A DNA stretch of 53,641 nt from Candidatus Omnitrophota bacterium (GCA_030649895.1 JAUSEX010000032.1:1-53641); one strand, 5' to 3'; shown: positions 25,815 to 35,746, numbered from the stretch's first letter. The notes: a model not told the origin generated them from the letters alone. A program made the numbers and translations.

Positions 25815-26870
25815 TTATCCGAATAGGATCTTTACAATATTGTAAAGATCCATATCAACGGTTTTTAATTCGCTGACGGCTGCTTCCAGCGGGACAGCTA
25901 TTATTTTATTGCCTGCGAGACTTGCCATTTTGCCGTAATCTTTTTTCAGCACTAATTCCATCGCTTTTATGCCGAATCTGGTGCCAAGCACTCGATCAAA
26001 TGCAGTCGGAGTTCCGCCTCTTTGTAGATGCCCTAACACCGTCACTCTTGTTTCATTGCCGGTCCTTTTTTCTATCTCATCCCCGATTCTCTGGCCTATG
26101 CCGCCTAACCTTACATGGCCAAATGCATCAAGCTTTTCTTCCTGGGTAACCATGGTGCCTTCTTTGAACTGAGCGCCTTCAGCTACAACTACTATGCTGA
26201 AATTTTTTCCTCCGGAATGTCTTTTTCTTATAGCGCTGCATACTTCATCAAGGTCTACCGGAACCTCCGGTATCAGGATAACGTCTGCTCCACCCGCTAT
26301 TCCTGACTCGAGGGCTATCCATCCCGCGTGCCTGCCCATTACCTCTACTACCATTACCCTGTGATGAGACTCTGCGGTCGTGTGAAGCCTGTCAATCGCA
26401 TCCGTTACAATGTTTATTGCGGTGTCAAACCCAAACGTGACATCTGTGCAGCTCAGATCATTATCTATTGTTTTAGGCGCGCCTACCACATTGAAACCTT
26501 CTTTAGACAGTTTATTAGCGACGCCAAGCGTGTCTTCTCCTCCAATTGCTATAAGGGCTTCAAGCCCCATAGCTTTAAAATTTTCCCTGACTTTTTTTAT
26601 ATCATTTTCTTTCTTGTAAGGATTGGTCCTTGATGTGCCGAGTATGGTCCCGCCTTTAGGCAATATCCCTGATATCGCCTTAAGACCTAATTCCATGGTG
26701 TCATTTTCAACAAGGCCTTTCCAGCCGTTTTTTATGCCTACTGCCTGATAGCCTTCCTTAACCGCGTATTTTACAGCAGCCCTTATCACGGGATTTAATC
26801 CAGGGCAATCTCCTCCGCCGGTCAATATTCCTACTTTCTTCATGATTCTAAAGTCCTCCTTCTTTTTCAT
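25815..26870 (-). CDS. pfkA: 6-phosphofructokinase
   Basis: GILTGGGDCPGLN; PKTIDNDL; EVMGRHAGWIA. Confidence 0.95.
   Translation of the reverse strand: MKKKEDFRIMKKVGILTGGGDCPGLNPVIRAAVKYAVKEGYQAVGIKNGWKGLVENDTMELGLKAISGILPKGGTILGTSRTNPYKKENDIKKVRENFKAMGLEALIAIGGEDTLGVANKLSKEGFNVVGAPKTIDNDLSCTDVTFGFDTAINIVTDAIDRLHTTAESHHRVMVVEVMGRHAGWIALESGIAGGADVILIPEVPVDLDEVCSAIRKRHSGGKNFSIVVVAEGAQFKEGTMVTQEEKLDAFGHVRLGGIGQRIGDEIEKRTGNETRVTVLGHLQRGGTPTAFDRVLGTRFGIKAMELVLKKDYGKMASLAGNKIIAVPLEAAVSELKTVDMDLYNIVKILFG
25826..25851. repeat. 26-bp perfect palindrome in 3' end of pfkA
   Basis: GGATCTTTACAAT/ATTGTAAAGATCC. Confidence 0.97.
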
Positions 26871-26893
26871 TCGCTTGTCCCTAAAAGTTTTTC
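26869..26893 (+). repeat. 25-bp near-identical duplicate of the accC 3' end
   Basis: ATTCGCTTGTCCCTAAAAGTTTTTC vs ATTCGCTCGTACCTAAAAGTTTTTC at 26979..27003 (2 mismatches). Confidence 0.9.
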
Positions 26894-26914
26894 AAATTTG
26901 CAAAGCAAATTTGA
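26892..26914. repeat. perfect inverted repeat, 10-bp stem / 3-nt loop
   Basis: TCAAATTTGC AAA GCAAATTTGA. Confidence 0.95.
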
Positions 26915-26971
26915 TACTGAGGTAGCGTTAAAAAATGTGAGCAAAGCGAACATTTTAGCTACCGAAGTATC
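26913..26971. repeat. composite hairpin with paired GA/GA mismatches
   Basis: GATACTgaGGTAGC...GCTACCgaAGTATC enclosing AAAATGTgaGC AAA GCgaACATTTT. Confidence 0.85.
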
Positions 26972-26976
26972 TTCTT

Positions 26977-28326
26977 TTATTCGCTCGTACCTAAAAGTTT
27001 TTCTACATAATCTGTGGCGAAATCCCCTCTTAAAAATAATGTATCGCTCATTACGTGCTTATGAAAAGGCACGGTGGTTTTTATAGGAGATATCATAAAT
27101 TCATCCAGCGCCCTTTGCATTGTTTTTATAGCCTCTTGCCTGGAATTTCCATAACAGATAAGCTTAGCTATCATAGAGTCGTAATACGGAGATATCGTGT
27201 AGCCTGAATAAACATGCGAATCCACTCTTACTCCCGGGCCGCCTGGCGCCAGGAACATCTCCACTTTTCCCGGGCATGGCATAAAATTTTTCTCCGGGTT
27301 TTCCGCGTTTATCCTGCATTCTATGGCGGCGCCTTTTATTTTTATATCGTCTTGTTTGAATCCAAGCTTCATTCCGCTGGCTATCTTTATCTGCTCTTTT
27401 ATCAAGTCGATGCCTGTTACTATCTCTGTTATAGGGTGTTCAACCTGTATCCTGGTGTTCACTTCAAGAAAATAGAAATTCTCGTGCCTGTCAAAAAGAA
27501 ATTCTACTGTACCGGCATTTAGATAATTGCAGGCTTTTGCCGCCTTAATAGCCATATCGCTTATTTTTTTTCTTAATTTTGAATCTATTACAGGGGATGG
27601 AGCTTCTTCTATTAATTTCTGGTGCCTCCTCTGGATAGTGCAATCTCTTTCCCCAAGCGATACAATATGGCCATATTTATCAGCCAGTATCTGCACCTCT
27701 ATATGCCTTGGCCTTTCAACATATTTTTCAAGGTACACGTCCGCATTTCCAAAAGCAGCATCCGCTTCCTGCTGAGCTGTTATTAACGAGCTGATCAATC
27801 TTACGTCGTTATGGCATACCCTCATGCCTTTTCCGCCGCCGCCCGCGGACGCCTTGATTATTACGGGATATTTTAATCTTTTAGCCGTCTTTACCGCGTC
27901 TTCTTTTGTCTTTATAATGCTTTGGCTGCCTGGGATAACAGGTATGCCTACCTTTTGCATCGTAAGCCTGGCTGTCATCTTATCGCCCATCATTCTCATG
28001 TTTTCAGGCGTAGGCCCTATAAAGGTTATGTCGCAGGATTCGCAAATTTCCGCAAAATGGGCGTTTTCCGCAAGAAATCCATATCCGGGATGTATTGCAT
28101 CAACGTCTGTAATTTCAGAGGCGCTTATAATAGCGGGAATATTAAGATAACTTTCGGAACTCTGGGCGGGGCCTATGCATACGGCTTCATCGGCAAGCTT
28201 TACGTGCAGCGAATCCGCATCCGCTTCCGAATAAACAGCCACGGTCTTTATGCTCATTTCCTTGCAGGCCCTTATGATTCTTACCGCAACTTCTCCGCGA
28301 TTAGCAATTAGAATTTTCGAGAACAT
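26977..28326 (-). CDS. accC: acetyl-CoA carboxylase, biotin carboxylase subunit
   Basis: ILIANRGEVAVRIIRAC; KASAGGGGKGMR; FLEVNTRIQVEHP. Confidence 0.97.
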   Translation of the reverse strand: MFSKILIANRGEVAVRIIRACKEMSIKTVAVYSEADADSLHVKLADEAVCIGPAQSSESYLNIPAIISASEITDVDAIHPGYGFLAENAHFAEICESCDITFIGPTPENMRMMGDKMTARLTMQKVGIPVIPGSQSIIKTKEDAVKTAKRLKYPVIIKASAGGGGKGMRVCHNDVRLISSLITAQQEADAAFGNADVYLEKYVERPRHIEVQILADKYGHIVSLGERDCTIQRRHQKLIEEAPSPVIDSKLRKKISDMAIKAAKACNYLNAGTVEFLFDRHENFYFLEVNTRIQVEHPITEIVTGIDLIKEQIKIASGMKLGFKQDDIKIKGAAIECRINAENPEKNFMPCPGKVEMFLAPGGPGVRVDSHVYSGYTISPYYDSMIAKLICYGNSRQEAIKTMQRALDEFMISPIKTTVPFHKHVMSDTLFLRGDFATDYVEKLLGTSE

Positions 28327-28340
28327 AGTGAATATTTTCC

Positions 28341-28796
28341 TTATATCGGCTCTAACATGAACAATACCTGGCCGTATTCAATGGATCTGGCGTTCTCTAC
28401 GAGTATTTCTACTACTCTGCCTTTAACCTCTGATTTTATTTCATTCATAAGCTTCATCGCTTCAATGATACATACCACCTGGCCTACATCTACATTCTGG
28501 CCTATCTCAATATAAGGTTTCGTCTCCGGGCTGGCTGACCTGTAAAACGTGCCTACCATCGGCGCCTTTATCGCTATAACATTTCGTTCTGGCTTAACAG
28601 GCTCGCTAATTTTTTCGGCCGGCCTGACAACCTGATGAGCTGTGCCGAGCGCAATGCGCTCTTCTGTGATGCTTTCTATTTTTCCAGAAGCGGATTTTCT
28701 GAGCCTGATCTTCATCCCGTCCCGCTCAATCTCAAGCTCCATGAGTTCATTTTCGTTCATAAGCGTTATTAATTCTTTGATCTCTTTCAAGTTCAT
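28341..28796 (-). CDS. accB: acetyl-CoA carboxylase, biotin carboxyl carrier protein
   Basis: VCIIEAMKLMNEI biotinylation motif. Confidence 0.96.
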   Translation of the reverse strand: MNLKEIKELITLMNENELMELEIERDGMKIRLRKSASGKIESITEERIALGTAHQVVRPAEKISEPVKPERNVIAIKAPMVGTFYRSASPETKPYIEIGQNVDVGQVVCIIEAMKLMNEIKSEVKGRVVEILVENARSIEYGQVLFMLEPI

Positions 28797-28831
28797 GATT
28801 AGCTCCCCCGTCTTAATGGTTCCGCGACTTA

Positions 28832-29389
28832 TTATACCCTGCCTATATACTCTTTTGTTCTTGTGTCTATGCGCACCACATCCCCTTCGATTACAAACAA
28901 AGGCACTGACACGATAAAGCCTGTTTCCGTCTTTGCTGGTTTATTGCCGGATTTGGACGTATCTCCCCTTACCCCAGGTTCAGTAGATACTATTTTTAAA
29001 TCTATAAATATAGGAGGTTCAAGGGTGAGCACCTGGCCTTTGTAAACAAGGGCTGTTACTTCCATGTTTTCTTTAAGGTAATTTTCCACCTGCCCTACCT
29101 GATCGCGGTGGAGAGCCATTTGATCATACGTATCGTGGTCCATAAATTCATACGTGTCGCCGGACTTATATAAATACAAAAACGTTTTTTTGTCTATATC
29201 TACCGCTTCTATTTTTTCATTCCTGAAAGTTCGCTCCAGTATCGCGCCTGTTTTTATATTCTTTAATCTTGCGCGAACAAATGCGCTGCCTTTCCCGGGC
29301 TTTACATTTTCATAGCTTACCACATAATAAACCTCGCCTTCCAACTCTATGCTTAAGCCGTTTTTTATAGCGTTAATTCCTACCTGCAT
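28832..29389 (-). CDS. efp: elongation factor P
   Basis: KPGKGSAFVRARLKNIKTGAILERTFR; typical EF-P length. Confidence 0.96.
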   Translation of the reverse strand: MQVGINAIKNGLSIELEGEVYYVVSYENVKPGKGSAFVRARLKNIKTGAILERTFRNEKIEAVDIDKKTFLYLYKSGDTYEFMDHDTYDQMALHRDQVGQVENYLKENMEVTALVYKGQVLTLEPPIFIDLKIVSTEPGVRGDTSKSGNKPAKTETGFIVSVPLFVIEGDVVRIDTRTKEYIGRV

Positions 29390-30452
29390 ATTTTACCGCT
29401 CCTTTTGTCAAAATTTCGCAACCATTTTTAGTGATAAGCACAGTGTCTTCTATTCTTACCCCGCCCCAACCTGGGATATAAACCCCAGGCTCAACAGTTA
29501 TAACCATGCCCTTTGCGAGCCTTATCTTGCTGTTCTGGGAAATAGCCGGGATTTCGTGGGTTTCGCGGCCTATGCCGTGACCCAGGCTGTGAAGAAAAAA
29601 GCTTCCCATGCCTCTATCTGATATATACTGGCGGGAAACAGCGTCTATATCTTTTGCGTAAACTCCGGGCTTCAGATTCTCGATAGCTATGCTCTGGGCA
29701 GCCAGGACTATTGTGTATATATGCAAATACTTATGATTAATTGTACCCAAGAAGACCGTCCTTGTCAAGTCGGAATTATACCCGCAATACATGGCTCCAA
29801 GGTCTATTGTAACCATTTCGCGCCGGTTTATAATCTTATCAGATGCGGATGCGTGCGGCATGGACGAGTTTTTGCCGGAAGCCACTATTATATTAAAATC
29901 TGCCAGCTTTAAATTGTTTTTCAGGGCGTATCCTTCTATGCTGCGCTTTACGCTGTTTTCGCTGACGTCCGGTTTTATAATCTTAACTGCATAGTTCATT
30001 AGCTTTGCCCCGTCATCGCAGGCCTGTCTTATGTTTTGTATCTCGCCCTCGTCCTTTATTGCCCTGATATTTTCTATGACATTTGTTAACGGGATTAATT
30101 TCCTGCTGCCCAGTAACTTTTTTGCGCTCGCATAACCCTGATAGCTAAAATGATCCGCCTCGAAACCTATGGCCCTGGAATTAGTTTCAGCGCATAAGTC
30201 TGCCATGACCTGTCCCGGTTTCTTATTTTTGGTTATCCTGATGGAGCATTTTACTGCGGATTTTTTATATTCTTCTTCATATCTTGAGTCAGTTATCAGG
30301 GTATTCTTTTCCGGGGACATAAAAAGAATAGAGTCGTCGCCTCTAGCGCCGCTAAGGTATGCTATGTTTTCTTTTTTTCTGATCAGAAAAGCGTCCAACC
30401 GCTCGTTGATTAAAAATTTAATCAACTTTTTCTGCCTGTCCTTGTATTTCAT
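29373..30452 (-). CDS. M24 family Xaa-Pro peptidase
   Basis: VTIDLGAMYCGYNSDLTRTVF; HSLGHGIGRETHE; ATG start (MKYKDR) chosen over the TTG at 30479. Confidence 0.93.
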   Translation of the reverse strand: MKYKDRQKKLIKFLINERLDAFLIRKKENIAYLSGARGDDSILFMSPEKNTLITDSRYEEEYKKSAVKCSIRITKNKKPGQVMADLCAETNSRAIGFEADHFSYQGYASAKKLLGSRKLIPLTNVIENIRAIKDEGEIQNIRQACDDGAKLMNYAVKIIKPDVSENSVKRSIEGYALKNNLKLADFNIIVASGKNSSMPHASASDKIINRREMVTIDLGAMYCGYNSDLTRTVFLGTINHKYLHIYTIVLAAQSIAIENLKPGVYAKDIDAVSRQYISDRGMGSFFLHSLGHGIGRETHEIPAISQNSKIRLAKGMVITVEPGVYIPGWGGVRIEDTVLITKNGCEILTKGAVKYAGRN

Positions 30453-30477
30453 AAGCACTATCCTGTTTACGTTTCTC

Positions 30478-30520
30478 AAATAACTAAATAAACCGGCATT
30501 GCCGGTTTATTTAGTTATTT
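30478..30520. repeat. perfect inverted repeat, 20-bp stem / 3-nt loop, terminator-like
   Basis: AAATAACTAAATAAACCGGC ATT GCCGGTTTATTTAGTTATTT; one arm includes the aroQ stop codon. Confidence 0.97.
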
Positions 30521-30953
30521 TCTTTGCAAGGTTGATCGCGGCATCAAGGCCGTACAGGTAACTATCCGCCCCAAACCCTGATACCTGGCCTTTTGCAACA
30601 GGGGATATCAGCGAAATATGCCTGAAGTCTTCTCTCGCGTAAATATTAGAGAGGTGAACCTCTACGGCAGGTATATCAATAGCCGATATGGCGTCTCTTA
30701 TGGCAACGCTTGTATGCGTATACGCAGCCGGGTTTATAAGAAGGGCGTCGTATTTATTTCCTGCCTTTCCTATTTTATCCACTATTTCGCCTTCGTGGTT
30801 TGATTGGAAAATGTCCACCCCAGCTTTTTTCTTAATGGCCATCTCTTTCAGTTTTTTATTAATACCTTCGATAGTGACCTTTCCGTATATTCCGGGCTCT
30901 CTCTTGCCGAGTAAATTCAGATTTGGTCCATGGATAACTAATATTTTAATCAT
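30507..30953 (-). CDS. aroQ: type II 3-dehydroquinate dehydratase
   Basis: [37 protein letters not shown]. Confidence 0.97.
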   Translation of the reverse strand: MIKILVIHGPNLNLLGKREPGIYGKVTIEGINKKLKEMAIKKKAGVDIFQSNHEGEIVDKIGKAGNKYDALLINPAAYTHTSVAIRDAISAIDIPAVEVHLSNIYAREDFRHISLISPVAKGQVSGFGADSYLYGLDAAINLAKKITK

Positions 30954-30966
30954 TGCAGCTCCTTTT

Positions 30967-31122
30967 TTATCCCTCTGCCTCCTCTATAAGCATTACGGGT
31001 ATTCCGTCCCTGATAGGGTATTTTTTTCCACACTTTACGCAACAAATCTTGTTATCCTTTAATTCCACGTTCTGTTTGCACGCAGGGCACGCTAATATAG
31101 ACAACAATTCTTTGTCAATCAT
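30967..31122 (-). CDS. Trm112-like (UPF0434/YcaR) zinc-ribbon protein (not in ORF track)
   Basis: Manual translation [51 protein letters not shown]. Confidence 0.92.
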   Translation of the reverse strand: MIDKELLSILACPACKQNVELKDNKICCVKCGKKYPIRDGIPVMLIEEAEG

Positions 31123-32080
31123 TTATATTTTCTCCTTTGGTTTTCACCGGATATATCAACTGATATATCCCTCCGATCAAACTGTATATCATTATCAATC
31201 CAAGCCATAAAAGAGATATGGCGAATGCCTTTTCCGGCCCTATATAGCCCTTAAGAAAATATATAAACGACCCTTCCCTGACTCCAAGCCCGTTTATAGA
31301 AGGAAGCATGCTCACAGCCCACACAAGCGGAATTATAAGAAACAGCCTGAATAAAGGCATATTGCCGCCTACGCATAATATAAATAGATAGATGCTAATT
31401 ATAGATAGCACCTGAAGCAGAAGAGACAGCGCTATGCCTTTTACCAATATTACCGGGCTATTTCTGTAGAGATTTACAGCCCTATATAGTTTTAATAATT
31501 TTTCTTTTATTTTATTGAATAGCCCTTTCCCAGCAGGAGAAACTTCCGACAGCCTGTTATTTTTTCTAAGCAGAAAAAAGATCGCTAGCGCTACCAGGAT
31601 AAATGCAAACGGCACCACCCATAATATAAACTTATTATCTATACTTTTTCCTATAAAAAGAAGGCCTGTCAGGGCCACCAGTAAAGTGGCTATAAGGCCC
31701 AGAAGCCTGTCAGCCACCACAGCGGCGTAAGAAGCAACCTTGTTATTGGTTTTTTTGGAAGCGTAATAAGCCTTTGCTATATCCCCTCCTATCGCTGTAG
31801 GCAAAAAATTGTTAAAGAAGTACCCTATAAACGTAAGGTAGATAGCGTCTTTCATGGACAATAAAATTTTCTGACCGGACATGAGGAGTTTTAGCCTGTA
31901 AGCAACAGACACGGAAAGAGGTATATTAACAAGGACCGCAAATAAAAGCAGCGTTTTATCAGAGTTTTTAAAAATGCCTATCACCTCTTTCGCGTCTTTT
32001 CTCATTATCCACGCCAAAAGAAAAAGCAGGCCGAAGCTTACAATAAATCTCAATATAACAGACAGCTTGTTTTTTACCAT
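31115..32080 (-). CDS. flippase-like / lysylphosphatidylglycerol synthase TM family protein
   Basis: multiple TM segments; NNFLPTAIGGDIAKAYYASKK; SINGLGVREGSFIYFL. Confidence 0.88.
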   Translation of the reverse strand: MVKNKLSVILRFIVSFGLLFLLAWIMRKDAKEVIGIFKNSDKTLLLFAVLVNIPLSVSVAYRLKLLMSGQKILLSMKDAIYLTFIGYFFNNFLPTAIGGDIAKAYYASKKTNNKVASYAAVVADRLLGLIATLLVALTGLLFIGKSIDNKFILWVVPFAFILVALAIFFLLRKNNRLSEVSPAGKGLFNKIKEKLLKLYRAVNLYRNSPVILVKGIALSLLLQVLSIISIYLFILCVGGNMPLFRLFLIIPLVWAVSMLPSINGLGVREGSFIYFLKGYIGPEKAFAISLLWLGLIMIYSLIGGIYQLIYPVKTKGENIND

Positions 32081-32877
32081 ATAATCATCCCTGCGTACCC
32101 TACCACGGAACTATAGTCTCCTGATGTGTCCCCGCTTGTCTGGTATTTTACCAGGCCTGACTTGGTAGCGCCTAATTTCTTGCATAAGCTTATAAGCGCG
32201 CATGTGGGCGCAACGCCGCACATGGATATATTTTCCTGCTTTACTGCATTAAACAGCTTTTCCTCGTCCATAGCCAATATAGCGTCTATGGCAAGCCTGT
32301 CTTTTTGTTTTGCAACCTCTTCTGATTCGTAATGAGTCATATCGGTGCTGGCCATAAATAAACCTGACCTGCCGACCTTCTGAAAGCCGCTGGCTATTTC
32401 CTCTCCCAGTTTTCGGTATTCCGCCAGGCTTCCCTGCGAAATAACTATCGGCACTATTTTTATATCATTTTTCAGGTATTGTATAAAAGGCAGTTCCACT
32501 TCTATTGAATGTTCATACATATGCGCGATAGTATCTTTTTTTAACAGGGCGCTTTCTTTCAGGATAGACTCTGCGATCTCTACGTCTATCTTCACTTCTC
32601 CCATGGGAGTAGCCCAAATGCCTTCCGTCATGATGCTGAATCTTTCTCCCGCGGCAGCATGATTAGTGCCAAGGATAATAACTGTTTTTTTAAGCGCCAC
32701 CTTTGATATCGTGAGGCCTGCCACATGACCGGAATACACATAACCGGCATGCGGCATTATTATGCCTATTGCGTCCTGTTTTTCCGAAGCAGTGTCCAGC
32801 AATCCAGAGAGCATTTTTCTGAGGCTAATCTCGGTCTGAGGATAAAATTGCCCGGCTACAACCGGTCTCCGTATCAT
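32074..32877 (-). CDS. amrB: AmmeMemoRadiSam system protein B (Memo-like)
   Basis: RRPVVAGQFYP; IMPHAGYVYSGHVAG; STDMTHYE; CGVAPTCALI. Confidence 0.93.
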   Translation of the reverse strand: MIRRPVVAGQFYPQTEISLRKMLSGLLDTASEKQDAIGIIMPHAGYVYSGHVAGLTISKVALKKTVIILGTNHAAAGERFSIMTEGIWATPMGEVKIDVEIAESILKESALLKKDTIAHMYEHSIEVELPFIQYLKNDIKIVPIVISQGSLAEYRKLGEEIASGFQKVGRSGLFMASTDMTHYESEEVAKQKDRLAIDAILAMDEEKLFNAVKQENISMCGVAPTCALISLCKKLGATKSGLVKYQTSGDTSGDYSSVVGYAGMIIW

Positions 32878-32887
32878 AAGCTGTGTT

Positions 32888-35479
32888 TTACCTGCCTTGT
32901 AAAATCAGTATTGCGTGCTTATCAAGCGTTAAGATTTTTTTTGCCGCCCGTTTAACATCTTCAACGCTAACGCTGTCTATGTTTTTATCAAAATTTTTAT
33001 AGTCGCTATACCCGAGCCCGTACAGTTCATCCATTGTTACGCTGGAAATAAAGCTGGAGTTTGACTGCATCCCGACCTTGCGCATAGCCTTTATATAATT
33101 TTTAGCTTTATCTATATCTTCTTTTTTTACGCCGTTTTTTTGGAGCAACGCCAGCTCTTTAAACATTCTTTCTTTCACCTTGGCGATGTTTTGCTTCGAG
33201 GTTAAAGCGTATATGGCCAGGTATCCCTGGTCTATGCCCGATACGTTAAAGGCCCCGACTGCGTAGGTAAGGCCTTTTTCCTCGCGAATGCTTTTAAATA
33301 ATACGCCCGAAGGGCTTGACAGGATATTTACCAGTATTTCCGCGGCGTATTTGTCTTTATCGTAAATGTCTATACCATGAAATCCTGCAAGCACAAGCGA
33401 CTGGCTTTTATCTGTCTCTACCGAGCTTTCCCTTATTTTTTCAATAGCGGGTTCTTTTTCCGGGTCTGAAAAATTTGATTTATCCGGCCTTATTTTTGAG
33501 AAATATTTCTCAAACAATCCTTCTATTTCCTCGTTTTTAAAATCCCCGGAGACGCCTATGGCGATATTTTCCAGAGAGGCCATATTTTTATAAAAATCCT
33601 TTATATCGTTTCTTGTGATCTTATTTACGCTGTCCAAAGCGCCTATTGCCTGAAATCCATAAGGGTGCCTTTTAAAAAGCAGCTCTTTTAATAACCTGTG
33701 GCCCTGATTGATTATTTCATTATCCTGCATCTTAATCGCTTCTATGGCCTCATTTTTTTCTCTCTTGAACTCTTCTTCCGGAAAAATCGGGTTGGCGCAG
33801 ATGTCGGAAGCGAGCTTTAGCGAGTCCTCTAGATGCTCCTTAAGGCACTCTATATTTATACCCGCGCTGTTATTGCCGGAATAAGCGTCGAGCGATATAG
33901 CCTTTGATTCGTAAAACCTGGCCATTTCGCTTCTCGACATAGAACTTGTTCCGTCCAGGAGCATCCGGCTTAATAGCATTGATATACCGTTATTGTTTTT
34001 GTTCTCAATCCTTACCCCGCCTTTAAACAAAATAGAGATCGCTACTACGGGCAAGCTATGGTTTTCAGAAATAACCAGCGGGATCCCGTTGGACAGCAGA
34101 ACCTTCCTGGTGCCATCTTTGTCTTTTTCAAGACCGGCGTCATCCTCTTTCTTTAAAGATTTTCCAGACTTACTGAGGATCGCGACAGTCATGTTCTGCG
34201 TCTTAAGATATTTTGAAGCCGCCCGCTTTACATCATCCCTGCTTACAGCTTTTATATTTTCTGCGTATTGCTTAAAAAAATCAGGGCTGCCTGTCAATAT
34301 CTGGCTTTGCGCCATATCATTCGCCTGGGCCTCTATTGTTTCTTTCTGGAATATATAATCTGCTATAAGGTTATTTTTTGCTTTTAAAAGATCGTCTTCG
34401 CTGACCCCGGCCTCTTTCAGGTTTTCTATCTGATTCAGTATTGCGCTGATCGCCCTGCCGACGTTTTCTTCTTTTAATACGCCGGAGATAATAAAAAGCC
34501 CCGGGTCTTTCGGCGTATAGTTATAGGCGGCAATGGAAAGCGCTATCTGATCTTTTATCCGCAGGCTTTCGTTCAATATGGAACTCTCTCCCTGCCCCAT
34601 AATAAAAGCCAGCAGGTCCATTGCGTATAAATCGTTATCAAGGATGCCGGTGGAATGAAAGCTTAGATTTATATACGCGCCGTCTATGTCGACTTTTTCC
34701 TCTAAAAGCCTCTCTGTTATCTGGGGCCGTTCTTCAGGCCTGATAATAGTTTCGCTGCTGCCTCGCTGGATCCGCCCAAAAGACGTTTTTATTTTATCAA
34801 GCGTTTCTCCGGCGCTTATATCCCCGACAACGGATATGGTCATTTTCTCAGGGGCATACCGGGACCTGAAAAATTTCACAAGATCCGCTCTCCCTAATTT
34901 TTTGAAGTTCTCTTTATAGCCTATGGGCGGGATGCGGTAAGGATGCTCCATAAAAGCTGTCTCAAACGTAATCCTGGAAAGTCTTCTACCGGGGTTGTCC
35001 TTATTCATATCCATTTCCCGCTCTATGACTGCCATTTCTTTTTTAAGTTCTCCGGGGTCAAAAACAGGCACAGTGAGCATTTCTTTTAATACGTCAATCG
35101 CTACATCTAAATGCTCCTTAAGTATGGTTATGCTATAGCCCGTGTAATCATAAGACGTAAATCCGTCTATATTGCCCCCATATCTATTTAATATATCTTC
35201 TATAGAGCCGGTTGGATATTTTCTGGTCCCCTTAAAAAGCATGTGCTCGACCAGATGGCTTACGCCGGTACCTGAATATTCGCCTTCGGAAGCAGACCCG
35301 GAATCAATAAAAACAGAGAAGACCACAAGGGGGCTTCTGTGGTCTTCTCTTATAACGGCCTTTAGTCCGTTATCCAGCGTTATTGCGTCCTGGGCATTTA
35401 AAGGCGCGTTTATAAAAGCGCCTAAAACAAAAAATGCCAAGACAGAAAATATAGTAATTTTTTTTATCATCTTGGGCAC
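32888..35479 (-). CDS. M16 family metallopeptidase (two-domain insulinase-like)
   Basis: HLVEHMLFKGT (HxxEH); two M16 halves. Confidence 0.95.
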   Translation of the reverse strand: MPKMIKKITIFSVLAFFVLGAFINAPLNAQDAITLDNGLKAVIREDHRSPLVVFSVFIDSGSASEGEYSGTGVSHLVEHMLFKGTRKYPTGSIEDILNRYGGNIDGFTSYDYTGYSITILKEHLDVAIDVLKEMLTVPVFDPGELKKEMAVIEREMDMNKDNPGRRLSRITFETAFMEHPYRIPPIGYKENFKKLGRADLVKFFRSRYAPEKMTISVVGDISAGETLDKIKTSFGRIQRGSSETIIRPEERPQITERLLEEKVDIDGAYINLSFHSTGILDNDLYAMDLLAFIMGQGESSILNESLRIKDQIALSIAAYNYTPKDPGLFIISGVLKEENVGRAISAILNQIENLKEAGVSEDDLLKAKNNLIADYIFQKETIEAQANDMAQSQILTGSPDFFKQYAENIKAVSRDDVKRAASKYLKTQNMTVAILSKSGKSLKKEDDAGLEKDKDGTRKVLLSNGIPLVISENHSLPVVAISILFKGGVRIENKNNNGISMLLSRMLLDGTSSMSRSEMARFYESKAISLDAYSGNNSAGINIECLKEHLEDSLKLASDICANPIFPEEEFKREKNEAIEAIKMQDNEIINQGHRLLKELLFKRHPYGFQAIGALDSVNKITRNDIKDFYKNMASLENIAIGVSGDFKNEEIEGLFEKYFSKIRPDKSNFSDPEKEPAIEKIRESSVETDKSQSLVLAGFHGIDIYDKDKYAAEILVNILSSPSGVLFKSIREEKGLTYAVGAFNVSGIDQGYLAIYALTSKQNIAKVKERMFKELALLQKNGVKKEDIDKAKNYIKAMRKVGMQSNSSFISSVTMDELYGLGYSDYKNFDKNIDSVSVEDVKRAAKKILTLDKHAILILQGR

Positions 35480-35503
35480 GTAAAATTATCGGACTTTATT
35501 GTG

Positions 35504-35683
35504 CTAATACCTGCTGCCGACTGATTTGGGAGAGCGCTGCTTCCTTCTTCTTTTCTCGCTTGGCTTTTCGTAATGTTTTCTGGCTTTTAATAACTTCAAT
35601 AAACCATCGCGCTCTATTTTCTTCTTAAAACGCCTTAAAGCTTTTTCCAGGGACTCCCCTGGAGCTATTTCTATCCTTGACAT
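35504..35683 (-). CDS. rpsU: 30S ribosomal protein S21
   Basis: MSRIEIAPGESLEKALRRFKKKIERDGLLKLLKARKHYEKPSEKRRRK; SD GGGGGTG upstream of internal ATG. Confidence 0.95.
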   Translation of the reverse strand: MSRIEIAPGESLEKALRRFKKKIERDGLLKLLKARKHYEKPSEKRRRKQRSPKSVGSRY

Positions 35684-35711
35684 TCGTTTTTCACCCCCTA
35701 AATATAGTTCA

Positions 35712-35740
35712 ATTTTATATAAAACACCTGTTAGTGTCAA
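35712..35740 (-). promoter_or_regulatory. predicted rpsU promoter
   Basis: TTGACA - 17 bp - TAAAAT on minus strand. Confidence 0.75.
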
Positions 35741-35746
35741 GCACTA

